Of a stretch of DNA of 50,370 nt, positions 10,201-18,334 are shown piece by piece. The stretch is taken from NCBI GenBank assembly GCA_031270075.1, contig JAISYG010000053.1:1-50370 (forward strand), written 5' to 3'. A program made the position numbers and the translations under genes. The notes below the pieces were generated by a model, which was not told where the DNA came from, made no database searches, and saw only the letters and a program-made list of their open reading frames with translations. The DNA is from Dysgonamonadaceae bacterium. GTDB taxonomy: Bacteria > Bacteroidota > Bacteroidia > Bacteroidales > Azobacteroidaceae. Within the stretch, counting starts at the first letter, position 1. Each line of letters starts with the position of its first letter.

Positions 10201-11276
10201 CCGCCTTCGGTTCCGATATAGATATTTCCGTTTTTGTCTTCCTCAAAACAGCTGACAATGGAATTGTTCAATCCTCCTTTGGTAGCCATGCGGTAATCGA
10301 CATAATTATCGTTATAAGTCATAAACGTTAATTTTCCGCCGAATGTGCCCAGCCAGACGCCGCCGTCGGGGTCGGGACTGATCGACCAGATGGAATTATG
10401 AGGCAAAGAAAGCGGATCGTTGCGGTTGGCTTGCAACAGTTCTTGTTCCCCGCTTTGCAGGTCGATTAACTGGATGCCGAGTTGAGTGCCTACCCAAAGT
10501 ACACCCAAAGCATCTACGAAAATCTTTTTGGAATTGACCGGTTCATTCATGTCGAAATTCAAGGGATAATGTTTCGTTATCTGTCCCTGTTGATTGATGA
10601 AATACAAACCCCGATCTTCGGTGAGCACAATCAAATCGCCCTTATATCCAATGAAATGGCGGACATAACCGCCGGAAGTAATGCGGATGAACAGTTCAAA
10701 TTCGGATTTTTCCCGGTTTAACCGGAAAATCTGGCCGTTGTAGGTGCTGTAGCAAATTGTCCCGTTAATTTCCGTCATATAGGCTACGCGGACGCCTTGC
10801 GGAAGATAGTGAATTTCCGGCACAAAATCCTTTTGGAGTGAAAAAGTTTCGATATGGCCGTCCTTGCAAATCCAAATCCGGCCGTCTATTCCCTGGGTCA
10901 TGCCTGTAATGGAGCCGGAAGCGACCTGTTGAAATTGCAAACGGTCGTAATCCAATTGGAAAAGTCCCCGGTTGGTGGTAACATAGAGATTTTTATCACG
11001 GTCGGCATACATTTCGGAGAATTGCCACGAAAAATCCGGCGCCTGCGATGTAATCTGCTCATCCATTTGAGTGAAAGCAAACCCGTCGTACATAAAAACA
11101 GCCATGCTTCCATTGTACCAAATCCGGCCGATGCTATCTTTCACAATGGAAAAAATACCGTGGTAGTACGGATTTGCCGGAATTGTATGAAAGCGGTATA
11201 GCGACAAATCAAGGGCGTATCCTTCCCCGATTCCAAGGAATACGATTAATAGTGCGAATAGATATTGTTTTTTCAT
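7236..11276 (-). CDS. Hybrid two-component system regulator (HTCS)
   Basis: This is a one-protein sensor and transcription activator that usually senses an oligosaccharide in the periplasm and activates its PUL. I start it at 11276 (MKKQYLF), which gives a clean signal peptide; 1346 aa. The order is: Reg_prop beta-propeller repeats (about 25-650, such as DSIGRIWYNG, NGNIYIGTEGGG), a Y_Y_Y domain (about 690-760), one membrane segment (about 774-795), a histidine kinase with phospho-acceptor His831 in NISHDLKTPLTL, an ATPase domain, a receiver with Asp1147 in ITDLMMPELDG, and a C-terminal AraC-type HTH (FNDSKYFSTYFKKHYGMTP). All key residues are present. It is divergent from operon A and convergent with GH2, so it is well placed to control the whole locus. 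Confidence 0.95.
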   Translation of the reverse strand: MKKQYLFALLIVFLGIGEGYALDLSLYRFHTIPANPYYHGIFSIVKDSIGRIWYNGSMAVFMYDGFAFTQMDEQITSQAPDFSWQFSEMYADRDKNLYVTTNRGLFQLDYDRLQFQQVASGSITGMTQGIDGRIWICKDGHIETFSLQKDFVPEIHYLPQGVRVAYMTEINGTICYSTYNGQIFRLNREKSEFELFIRITSGGYVRHFIGYKGDLIVLTEDRGLYFINQQGQITKHYPLNFDMNEPVNSKKIFVDALGVLWVGTQLGIQLIDLQSGEQELLQANRNDPLSLPHNSIWSISPDPDGGVWLGTFGGKLTFMTYNDNYVDYRMATKGGLNNSIVSCFEEDKNGNIYIGTEGGGINFWDRKKDEFTYYTHHSKNTINFDMVKILRFDESRENLSIATYNGGINVYHTPSGTFKDMKIFSPTNDARYLNVYDFVLQADSGIWISDPENGLFYYSLKNHTTRKINISNPSIIKMMRTRDQALFLFTRTGLLLFDTEKEEIFKKYLIESSHYATNILNCYCVASSSDVWIGTRGGGVNRFSSDGTYRNFNRESGFDAKTVFSILEDQTTHFIWLATDNGLICYDPFQHHFQKINIVDSRIYGSFYPQSCYQTASGDMLFGGTNGFIVFNPEKIRVNQQLPKVFLSGFFINNKKVTPETKDSPLPKDISMLTFMEKSKPKPPLSLSYKQTNIGIEFSSNSYLEPLKNRFSCRLSGISKEWQILPPGQHYVQYANLPPGMYTFEIKAANNDGIWGKKITRFTFEVKPAPWFSMWAYILYIIAFLCMMYLIWKYFSDKKNFHHKIELEKMEKEKINEITQMRINFFTNISHDLKTPLTLILDPLKRLEKTLPPEHPGNDYRQLIEHNVRRIQRLINQLLEFRKIESKKINPDYQTGDIIGFTSGLFNLFVPYAQSKYMFTEIDAFTPRLNVWFDSDLTEKIFTNLFSNAMKYSPEGESVIFKIALAHASDNSDVRTLIFEIINTGTTITPKDEEHLFESFSNLSAQKTTFQESTGLGLSIAKELVLALGGAIQPVIRRDEVMFRVTLPFQTADAEDETQLKDSGAESHTFQYTLSELKSLDKYSSMEKPEEKKNRTQPELVIIEDDESLKEYLVKELSKEFSVYPAKNGYEGIELVQKINPSIVITDLMMPELDGFEVCKRLKNNLKTSHIPIIMLSATANQNKRTASLKEGAAVFIEKPFDMDFLIQQIRNLIESRKHLKALYSKKYVVEPSQVVVTSVDEAFFKKAVTFAENNIQNPDYDVERFVADMAASRTLLYRKINDATGMSIKEFILDIRMKRAAQLLKDSQYNVSEIALMVGFNDSKYFSTYFKKHYGMTPTEFKRDQ

Positions 11277-11291
11277 TCCAATTGTTGCCTG

Positions 11292-11322
11292 CAAAGTTAT
11301 AGTTTTTTATTATATTCACAAA
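11292..11322 (-). promoter_or_regulatory. Promoter of the HTCS gene
   Basis: Read on the minus strand, TTTG (11319-11322), a 19-bp gap and TAACTTTG (11292-11299) match the Bacteroidetes primary sigma consensus exactly. Transcription would start roughly 10 nt upstream of the ATG at 11276. It points away from the operon A operator, so regulator and target are divergently transcribed. Confidence 0.75.
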
Positions 11323-11361
11323 AAAACCGTTTTCTCTTCATTCCCCAAATGCTCCAATTTC

Positions 11362-11490
11362 GTACATAAAAGGTTCAGATTTGTACATTTTTTCAAAATG
11401 CGAACCTTTTATGTATATAAATAGATATATTGATCCGGCAAAAATACGGTTCTTTGCAAAAAATAAAATTTATTCAGGATTATTCACAAT
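11362..11490 (+). promoter_or_regulatory. Operon A operator/leader block (copy 1 of a duplicated element)
   Basis: The gap 11277-11598 contains no gene. It holds a 14-bp exact inverted repeat: TACATAAAAGGTTC at 11363-11376 and its complement at 11402-11415. Downstream are a possible -7 variant GTTCTTTG at 11449-11456 and a conserved leader start. The block aligns without gaps to 20997-21125 (about 112 of 129 identical, counted by eye). I read the repeat as the HTCS binding site and the rest as promoter and leader; the leader to the ATG at 11599 would be about 135 nt. Confidence 0.7.
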
Positions 11491-11598
11491 AAAAATAAAA
11501 TGCTTATGGAAAGTTGATTAAAAATTAATCTTTGGATTACAAACGCACAAATTAATTTTAGTTTTATAAATAATAAGTCTAATAAAAAAAAGAATGGT

Positions 11599-13026
11599 AT
11601 GAGAAGCACTCTCTTAAAAAATTCATGTTTCTTTTGGATTTTTGCGGCAGGTTTGTTTTCTTCCTGTAACGAAGAAAATAAAATAGATACCCCGCAAATA
11701 TCTTCTTACGACATTGTTGAGCAGGCCTATATGGCCGATAGCGTGCCGTTTTCGGTAACTGTAAGCGCTGAATATCCGATGAATAGCGTGCGGATACAGT
11801 TTTATTCGAATGAGGAAAAAGTGTCGGAACGGATTATTCCGATAAACCTACCGGGTACTTATGGTGGAAAGCTGTTTGTACCTTTTGTAAAAGGTGTGGA
11901 TGATGGTACAGCTGAAGTACGGATGATTGCAACCAACAAGAATTTCGATTTTTCTACCCGGTCGATTGCACTTCGGATTGCTCGTCCCAAATATGCTTAT
12001 TTAACCCTGAAAACGGCTTATGGCGATTTCAGGATGGAACCGGTAGCGGGCGAACCCTATAAATATGCGGTGGATTATGCATTTCCGGAACAGGAATTTA
12101 AGGGAATCATCGAAGCGCCTGCTTACGGCGATAACGGTAATTCCTTTTTATTTGGCGGGACAACGATTCAGGCCAATGTTTTGCCGACCGATTCTATTTC
12201 GTTCCTGACCGACTTACCGGTGGGTACGCCTTACACGGTATCGTTTGATATCCGTTCGTATGATGTGGAACCGTTTGTGAAACCTTCGTTCGACGGCATC
12301 GATTTTCCAAGTTATAATGGAGGTCTGGCGATTGTTGAAAAGGAATTTGTACAAAATCAAGCGATTAAAATCCGTGGATTTTTGGATATCGCCGACTGGT
12401 GGATCGATCCTACTTTCTTCGATACCGATGCTGCCGGTAATTTCACGTTCCGGGCTGCGGACGGAAAATACCGCGTAACGGCCGATGCTAATCTGAAATT
12501 CTTCCGTGTTGAACCGATGAACGGCAACAGTTTGGCAGATTTCGATCCGGAAACGAAAACCGGCGGTTTGTGGGTCAACGGCGGTGTAGGCGATATGGGC
12601 AGCTTGCCGAATCCTTTGGGAATACCTTCTTATGAAGCGAACGCCTGCTTGTGGAATCCTGAAAAATCTTTTGCCATGGCTCCCATGGGGAATGGCATTT
12701 ATCAAGTAAAACTGATAGTTGAAAAGACGATACGGCAAAGTACCTCCGGCAATACGGTCGGCATTGCTTTCTATCAAAACAGCCGGTCGCTGAATAATCC
12801 GGTTCCGTTGAATCTGGTGCAAACCCTGTACGGTAATCCGGGTGTGCCCGAATCGAGCGGCGGAAGCGAACGATTTATGCTGAAAACCACTGCAAACGCT
12901 TACAGCCAGGGAAATTATATTGCAACCGGCAGTAACCGTGCACTTGGCGGAGGTCAAAAATACGTCTTTACGCTTGATACCAATTATACTCCGGTACAAG
13001 TAACAATTTCCAGAGAAGAAAAATAA
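11599..13026 (+). CDS. SusE/F-like surface glycan-binding lipoprotein
   Basis: This 475-aa protein is probably an outer-membrane lipoprotein that binds glycan at the cell surface and hands it to the SusCD pair. The signal ends in the lipobox FSSC, followed by NEENK, acidic residues typical of surface-exported lipoproteins. The body is beta-rich with no catalytic motif; the C-terminal region (WNPEKSFAMAPMGNGIYQ, then a strand pattern ending FTLDTNYTPVQVTI) resembles SusE/F-type binding modules and possibly DUF5125/DUF5121 proteins, a name I give only tentatively. It is the first gene after the operator and lies 15 bp before susC, an order less common than susCD first. It may therefore be the most abundant product of operon A. 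Confidence 0.65.
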   Translation: MRSTLLKNSCFFWIFAAGLFSSCNEENKIDTPQISSYDIVEQAYMADSVPFSVTVSAEYPMNSVRIQFYSNEEKVSERIIPINLPGTYGGKLFVPFVKGVDDGTAEVRMIATNKNFDFSTRSIALRIARPKYAYLTLKTAYGDFRMEPVAGEPYKYAVDYAFPEQEFKGIIEAPAYGDNGNSFLFGGTTIQANVLPTDSISFLTDLPVGTPYTVSFDIRSYDVEPFVKPSFDGIDFPSYNGGLAIVEKEFVQNQAIKIRGFLDIADWWIDPTFFDTDAAGNFTFRAADGKYRVTADANLKFFRVEPMNGNSLADFDPETKTGGLWVNGGVGDMGSLPNPLGIPSYEANACLWNPEKSFAMAPMGNGIYQVKLIVEKTIRQSTSGNTVGIAFYQNSRSLNNPVPLNLVQTLYGNPGVPESSGGSERFMLKTTANAYSQGNYIATGSNRALGGGQKYVFTLDTNYTPVQVTISREEK

Positions 13027-13041
13027 TAAAATGTGAAGGTT

Positions 13042-16000
13042 ATGAAAATGAACAAAATAATAATTCTTGCAATGTTTTTGTGCTGCACGGCTTTCGGCCT
13101 GCAAGCACAGAATAAAATTACCGGTTTGGTTACGGAAGGCAACGGCGATCCTCTAATGGGTGTTTTGGTAGAAGTGAAAAATACAACGACCGGAGTCGCT
13201 ACCGATATGGACGGGCGTTATGCCATCAATGCAAAGCCGGGAGATGTACTGGTATTTAGTTATTTGGGATTTGTTAAGGAAGAACGCACTGTACCTAAAA
13301 ATGAAACAGCTGTCAACGTCCGCATGCTTGAGGCGACTCAAGATTTGAGCGAAGTTGTCGTAATCGGTTACGGACAGCAGAAAAAGGAAAGCGTGGTCGC
13401 ATCCATCAATACGATAACGGCGAAAGAGTTATCGGTAACTGGACGCGGTTTGTCCAATTCGCTGGCGGGGCAATTAGCGGGTATTATCGCTATCCAGCCA
13501 TCCGGCGAACCGGGTTACGATGATTCCAATTTCTGGATTCGCGGTGTAAGTTCGTTTGCCGGTGGTACCAATCCATTGATTATCATCGACGGTATTCCGC
13601 GCAGCAAATCCGATATGAGTAATATTCCGGTCGATGAAATCGAAACGTTCTCAGTATTGAAAGATGCTTCGGCAACCGCCGTTTATGGAGCGGAAGGCGC
13701 CAACGGCGTAGTGCTGGTTACGACCAAACGCGGAAAGATGCAAAAAACAGCTATCTCGGTCAATATGGAACATGCGGTTCGCACGCCGTTGCGCGTTCCT
13801 CTTTCGTTGGATTCGTATCGTACATTAAGTCTGTATAATGAAGCTACATGGAACGAAGCCGGCAATCCGCTTGTCGGATGGCTGCCTACTTATGACGATG
13901 CTACGTTGGAAAAATATCGCATAGGAGTCGATCCGGATTTGTATCCGAATGTTGATTGGTTAGATCTATTAAAAGACAATACCGATGTAAGCCGTTATAC
14001 TATCAATTTCAGGGGCGGTGGCGAGCGCGTTAAATTCTTCGTATCGGGCGCTTATTATACTGAAAACGGCTTGTACAATAGCAACACCGTGGAAAATTAC
14101 AACGCCAACCTGAAATACGAACGCTACAACTTGCGTTCCAATATCGACATGGAATTGTCGAAAACGACAAAAATGTCTATTGACATGTCCGGGTATTTTG
14201 TCAAACAGAATGCTCCGCTGACTACCTCCGATAACTTGTGGAGTATTATTTCCATGGCGCCGAGATATCTTTTCCCGATGGTGTATTCCGATGGATCTTT
14301 TGCCGAACATCCGGTCTATTCGGCCGGTTCGGTAGGTACGTCGGAACGGGCGAATCCTTATAACTTGCTCAATAATATGGGTTATACCAAAAATTGGGAA
14401 GTTACCGTTCAATCGAGAGTAAATCTGGTGCAGGATTTGGATGTGGTTACCAAGGGCCTTTCCTGGCGTGGATCCGTCAGTTTCGACGCTGTTACGCAAG
14501 GCCGCCTCAACCGCTCCAAGGAAGCGAATTCATTCTTTGCTACGGGACGCGATGCCGAAGGAAATTTAGTATTTAACCAGATTCGCGCAGGTTCGGCATT
14601 GGGTAACCCGGTGGCTGCTTCCAATTCCGGCGAACGGAAAATCTATATCGAAACCGCTTTCGATTATAAACGGATGTTTGATGGCGTACACGATGTTACG
14701 GGATTGATTCTCTACAATCAGAAAGAAACTCAATACCAAACCCGGAGCAACGGTTTGGAAATGCTTCCTTACCGGAAACAAAGCATCGTAGCGCGTGCCA
14801 CTTACGGTTATGATGGACGCTATTTGCTCGAAGCCAGTATGGGGATGACGGGTAGTGAAAACTTTGCAGCCGGACACCGCTGGGGCACTTTCCCCGCTGT
14901 AGGTGTGGCATGGTGGGCCAGCCACGAAGATTTTTGGAAGAATTTGGACAGGGTGGTCAACAAACTCAAATTCCGTATTTCGTACGGTAGAACCGGTAAC
15001 GATGTGCTTTCCAGCGATATGTCGCGTTTTCCTTACCGTGAACGGGTGAATGAAGATAGCGGCGGTTATAATTTTTCATGGACAGGCGGATCCGGTGTTT
15101 CCAATAACGGACAAGGTTCTGGCAGCCCAGGAGCGGGTATTGTCGAAAGCGATTATGCCACACCTACTTTGAGTTGGGAAATCGAAGATAAATTCAATAC
15201 CGGTATCGACGTTGGATTTCTCGAAGGACGCATTGATGCAAGCATTGACTATTTTATGAATGAACGTTACAATATTCTGATTCGTCGCCAAACGATTCCG
15301 ACGGCAGCCGGTTTGCGCGTCAATCCGATGCAGAATTTCGGCCGTACACAGAATCAAGGTATTGATTTTAATGTGGTAGGCAAGCAGTTGATTGGCGATG
15401 TAATCCTTTCCGGACGACTCAATTATACCTATACGAAAAACAAGGTGATTGAATACGACGAAATCCCACAATCATACGCATATCAGGCTTATACCGGACA
15501 AAGCATCGGCCAGCCGACCATGTACATAGCGGAAGGATTGTTTACTCCGGACGATTTCATCATCACGACCAACCCCAACGGTTCGCAAACCTATCAGTTG
15601 AAATCGGGCATTCCCGATCCGGGATTAACGGTTGCCCCCGGCGATATCCGTTACCGCGACTTAAACGACGACGGACGGATCGACAGTTACGACCAGACGT
15701 ATTTGAACGGATTTTATCCGACCAATACGCCGGGAATTGTCTATGGTTTCGGTTTGAATGCCGAATGGAAAGGATTTAGCGTAGGTGCATTCTTTCAGGG
15801 GGCTACCCATATTTCAACCTACTTGTTGAACAAGGTAGAAAACTTCTATCCGTTCCAGCGGTCGATTACCGATGCAGCCTTGCGCGACGAAGCCATGAAC
15901 CGCTGGCGTTACGAAGATCCTTACAATCAGGATGTATTATTCCCGCGTTTACGCACGGCAGGAAACGGTAACAATACACGCGCCAGCACTTGGTGGTACC

Positions 16001-16224
16001 GCGATGCTACCTATCTGCGCTTGAAAAATGTTGAATTTGCTTATCTGTTTGATTCGAAATTAGTCAAAAATATGAAATTGGAAAGCATTAGACTGTATGT
16101 TCAGGGTGAAAATCTTTGTACTTGGGATAAGGTGAAATTCTGGGATCCGGAAGTAACCAACCGTTCGGGTGCGCGTTATCCGATCAGTTCGACATGGACA
16201 TTGGGCTTAGATGTAACTTTTTAA
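13042..16224 (+). CDS. susC: SusC/RagA-family TonB-dependent outer-membrane transporter (operon A)
   Basis: This is the outer-membrane pump that imports oligosaccharides using TonB energy, working with the SusD lid encoded next. The ATG at 13042 (MKMNKIII) is preferred over an in-frame GTG at 13033 because it gives the cleaner signal peptide; about 1060 aa, normal for the family. Order: signal peptide ending QAQ, a CarboxypepD_reg-like domain (ITGLVTEGNGDPLMGVLVE), a TonB box region (DLSEVVVIGYG), plug domain with the RagA signature (VLKDASATAVYGAEGANGVVLVTTK), then a 22-strand barrel ending WTLGLDVTF. No truncation is seen. The gene symbol is the family name, not proof of starch use. Confidence 0.95.
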   Translation: MKMNKIIILAMFLCCTAFGLQAQNKITGLVTEGNGDPLMGVLVEVKNTTTGVATDMDGRYAINAKPGDVLVFSYLGFVKEERTVPKNETAVNVRMLEATQDLSEVVVIGYGQQKKESVVASINTITAKELSVTGRGLSNSLAGQLAGIIAIQPSGEPGYDDSNFWIRGVSSFAGGTNPLIIIDGIPRSKSDMSNIPVDEIETFSVLKDASATAVYGAEGANGVVLVTTKRGKMQKTAISVNMEHAVRTPLRVPLSLDSYRTLSLYNEATWNEAGNPLVGWLPTYDDATLEKYRIGVDPDLYPNVDWLDLLKDNTDVSRYTINFRGGGERVKFFVSGAYYTENGLYNSNTVENYNANLKYERYNLRSNIDMELSKTTKMSIDMSGYFVKQNAPLTTSDNLWSIISMAPRYLFPMVYSDGSFAEHPVYSAGSVGTSERANPYNLLNNMGYTKNWEVTVQSRVNLVQDLDVVTKGLSWRGSVSFDAVTQGRLNRSKEANSFFATGRDAEGNLVFNQIRAGSALGNPVAASNSGERKIYIETAFDYKRMFDGVHDVTGLILYNQKETQYQTRSNGLEMLPYRKQSIVARATYGYDGRYLLEASMGMTGSENFAAGHRWGTFPAVGVAWWASHEDFWKNLDRVVNKLKFRISYGRTGNDVLSSDMSRFPYRERVNEDSGGYNFSWTGGSGVSNNGQGSGSPGAGIVESDYATPTLSWEIEDKFNTGIDVGFLEGRIDASIDYFMNERYNILIRRQTIPTAAGLRVNPMQNFGRTQNQGIDFNVVGKQLIGDVILSGRLNYTYTKNKVIEYDEIPQSYAYQAYTGQSIGQPTMYIAEGLFTPDDFIITTNPNGSQTYQLKSGIPDPGLTVAPGDIRYRDLNDDGRIDSYDQTYLNGFYPTNTPGIVYGFGLNAEWKGFSVGAFFQGATHISTYLLNKVENFYPFQRSITDAALRDEAMNRWRYEDPYNQDVLFPRLRTAGNGNNTRASTWWYRDATYLRLKNVEFAYLFDSKLVKNMKLESIRLYVQGENLCTWDKVKFWDPEVTNRSGARYPISSTWTLGLDVTF

Positions 16225-16237
16225 ATAGAATATCGTT

Positions 16238-18313
16238 ATGAAAAATATAAATAAAATTCTTCTGTGTATGTGTATAGCAGGAACGGCGTCGTTTGGTTCC
16301 TGTAGTGACTACCTCGATGTGTCATCGGAACTTACGGATAACCTGACCATCGACGGCGTATTCGAAAATTCGAGCTATACCAAGCGGTGGCACGGCAATA
16401 TTTTCAACTGTATCATCGAATATTCGAAAAATGCTTCTTCGGCGGATGCAATGAGTAATCCGTGGTCGGCCATATCCGGCGAACTGGTTTGTAATTTTGC
16501 CCGTAATATTATGGTAACCGGTTACACGCCGGCGAATGCGGGTTATCACCGCTGGGCAACACAATACCAGTATATCCGTCAGGCATTGATCTTTCTGGAA
16601 CGGGTACATCCAATCGGCGATGCTTCTTCGGGCAGTTCCCGGCTTTCCGAACAGGATGTGCTCCGGATGAAAGACGAAGCTAAATTTCTGATTGCCTATT
16701 CGTATTTTACTTTGCTCGAATTGTACGGATCGGTGCCTTTGGTTACCGATGTAGCCAGTCCGGAAGATCAGGGTATTGATTACGCCCGTGCGCCGATGGA
16801 CGACATCATCAATTATATCGACGGTTTACTGGTCGAAGTGATTGCGGCTGATAACTTGGCTGCAACGATTCGGACGAGTACGGGAACTTACAATACGGGC
16901 GAAATGGTGCGTCCGACCAAAGTAACGGCTTATGCATTGCGCGCCAAACTGTGGGTCTATGCCGCTTCCAAGCTTTTTAACGGAGGTTTTCCGGAAGGTT
17001 TGTCTATCGAAAACAGGGACGGTACACGCCTTTTTCCCGATTACGATGCGAATAAATGGCAAATCGCTAAGCAACGGTTGGAAGACTTTCTGAATTTCGC
17101 TCATGCCAACGGACATAAGTTGCACGAGGAATTTTACACTTCCGGACCCAATGCAAACGAACTGAATCCGCACGAATCCGTTTATCAGGTATTCCAGAAA
17201 TACAACGATGAAATTATCTGGGCAACAGCTTACAACGATTACAGTAATCCGAACAACCAGGAACGGCGTTCCAATCCGGTGAACCTATATGCCAGCCCGA
17301 CCAACTTCGCGAATATCTGTATCTCGCAGGAATCGGTAGATGCGTTTTTCATGAATAATGGGACGGCGATTTATGATGCGGGTTCCGGTTATCACGAAGA
17401 TGGATTTACTACGGTAAGCAATCCTACGCATGTCAATAACCATGCCGACGAGAATATTTACAACATGTACGCCAACCGTGAACCGCGTTTTTATGCAGCG
17501 GTCAGCTACAACGGCAAAAGCTGGCATATTCACGCCAACGAACACAATAATCCTAATGGCATTTTCTATCAATGGTTTGGCCGCGGCAAACCATCCGGCA
17601 TTGCCGGTGGGGAAAACTGGCCGCGATCGGGTTATTTGTTCTACAAATTCAAGAACCGGCGTATTGCGCAGGGAATAACTTCTATCAATGTAGCAGGAGC
17701 ACCCGGCACCCCATTTACGGTTTATACATCGTGGGCGCGTCCGTCCATCTTGTTCCGTCTGGCCGATTTTTACCTCTATTATGCAGAAGTGTTGAATGAA
17801 ATCGATCCTAGCGATCCGAGAATTATCGAGTATATTGATAAAGTCCGGGATCGCGCCGGAATATCGGGATACGCCAATATGCAGGCCACCGGAGTGAAAA
17901 CCGGAGTAATCGGCAATAAGGAAGCGCAGTTCAAAGCCATCGTGCAGGAACGCCATGTCGAACTTTTAGGCGAAGGACAGCGCTGGTTTGATATGCGCCG
18001 TTGGATGATTTGCGACCCTATCCCTACCAATCAAATAGACAAAGGGGGTGTGGACGGCGATATTACCCGTATCAGCGGTATGTATATGAACGGATTCGAC
18101 AATATTCCCTACAAGTTGAGCGATGGCAGTAATACGACGACCAAGCCCCTGGGCGATCCGGATTCCTATTATCAGCGAACATCGCTCGAAAATCGGCGTT
18201 GGGCGAAAGAATATTACTGGTATCCTGTGCCTCAAAATGAGATTAACAAGAGCCGCGGGCATTTGCTGGTGCAAAATCCATTATGGCCGGTAGTCATAGA
18301 GGCCATGGAATAA
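16238..18313 (+). CDS. susD: SusD/RagB-family glycan-capturing lipoprotein (operon A)
   Basis: This 691-aa surface lipoprotein forms the hinged lid over SusC. The signal ends in the lipobox FGSC followed by SDYLDV, the usual SusD start. The N-terminal TPR-like helices (RQALIFLERV, FLIAYSYFTLLELYGSVPLV) and the C-terminal motif LFRLADFYLYYAEVLNEI with RHVELLGEGQRWFDMRRW are hallmarks of the family. It is longer than many SusD proteins (about 500-600 aa), with the extra length in the middle. It follows susC by 13 bp. The ligand cannot be deduced. Confidence 0.95.
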   Translation: MKNINKILLCMCIAGTASFGSCSDYLDVSSELTDNLTIDGVFENSSYTKRWHGNIFNCIIEYSKNASSADAMSNPWSAISGELVCNFARNIMVTGYTPANAGYHRWATQYQYIRQALIFLERVHPIGDASSGSSRLSEQDVLRMKDEAKFLIAYSYFTLLELYGSVPLVTDVASPEDQGIDYARAPMDDIINYIDGLLVEVIAADNLAATIRTSTGTYNTGEMVRPTKVTAYALRAKLWVYAASKLFNGGFPEGLSIENRDGTRLFPDYDANKWQIAKQRLEDFLNFAHANGHKLHEEFYTSGPNANELNPHESVYQVFQKYNDEIIWATAYNDYSNPNNQERRSNPVNLYASPTNFANICISQESVDAFFMNNGTAIYDAGSGYHEDGFTTVSNPTHVNNHADENIYNMYANREPRFYAAVSYNGKSWHIHANEHNNPNGIFYQWFGRGKPSGIAGGENWPRSGYLFYKFKNRRIAQGITSINVAGAPGTPFTVYTSWARPSILFRLADFYLYYAEVLNEIDPSDPRIIEYIDKVRDRAGISGYANMQATGVKTGVIGNKEAQFKAIVQERHVELLGEGQRWFDMRRWMICDPIPTNQIDKGGVDGDITRISGMYMNGFDNIPYKLSDGSNTTTKPLGDPDSYYQRTSLENRRWAKEYYWYPVPQNEINKSRGHLLVQNPLWPVVIEAME

Positions 18314-18334
18314 TTATCTTATAATGGTTGTTAA

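Noticed and set aside
12214..13104. A 296-codon minus-strand frame across the end of the glycan-binding gene
   Set aside because: It is antisense to two well-supported genes and has no recognisable domain.
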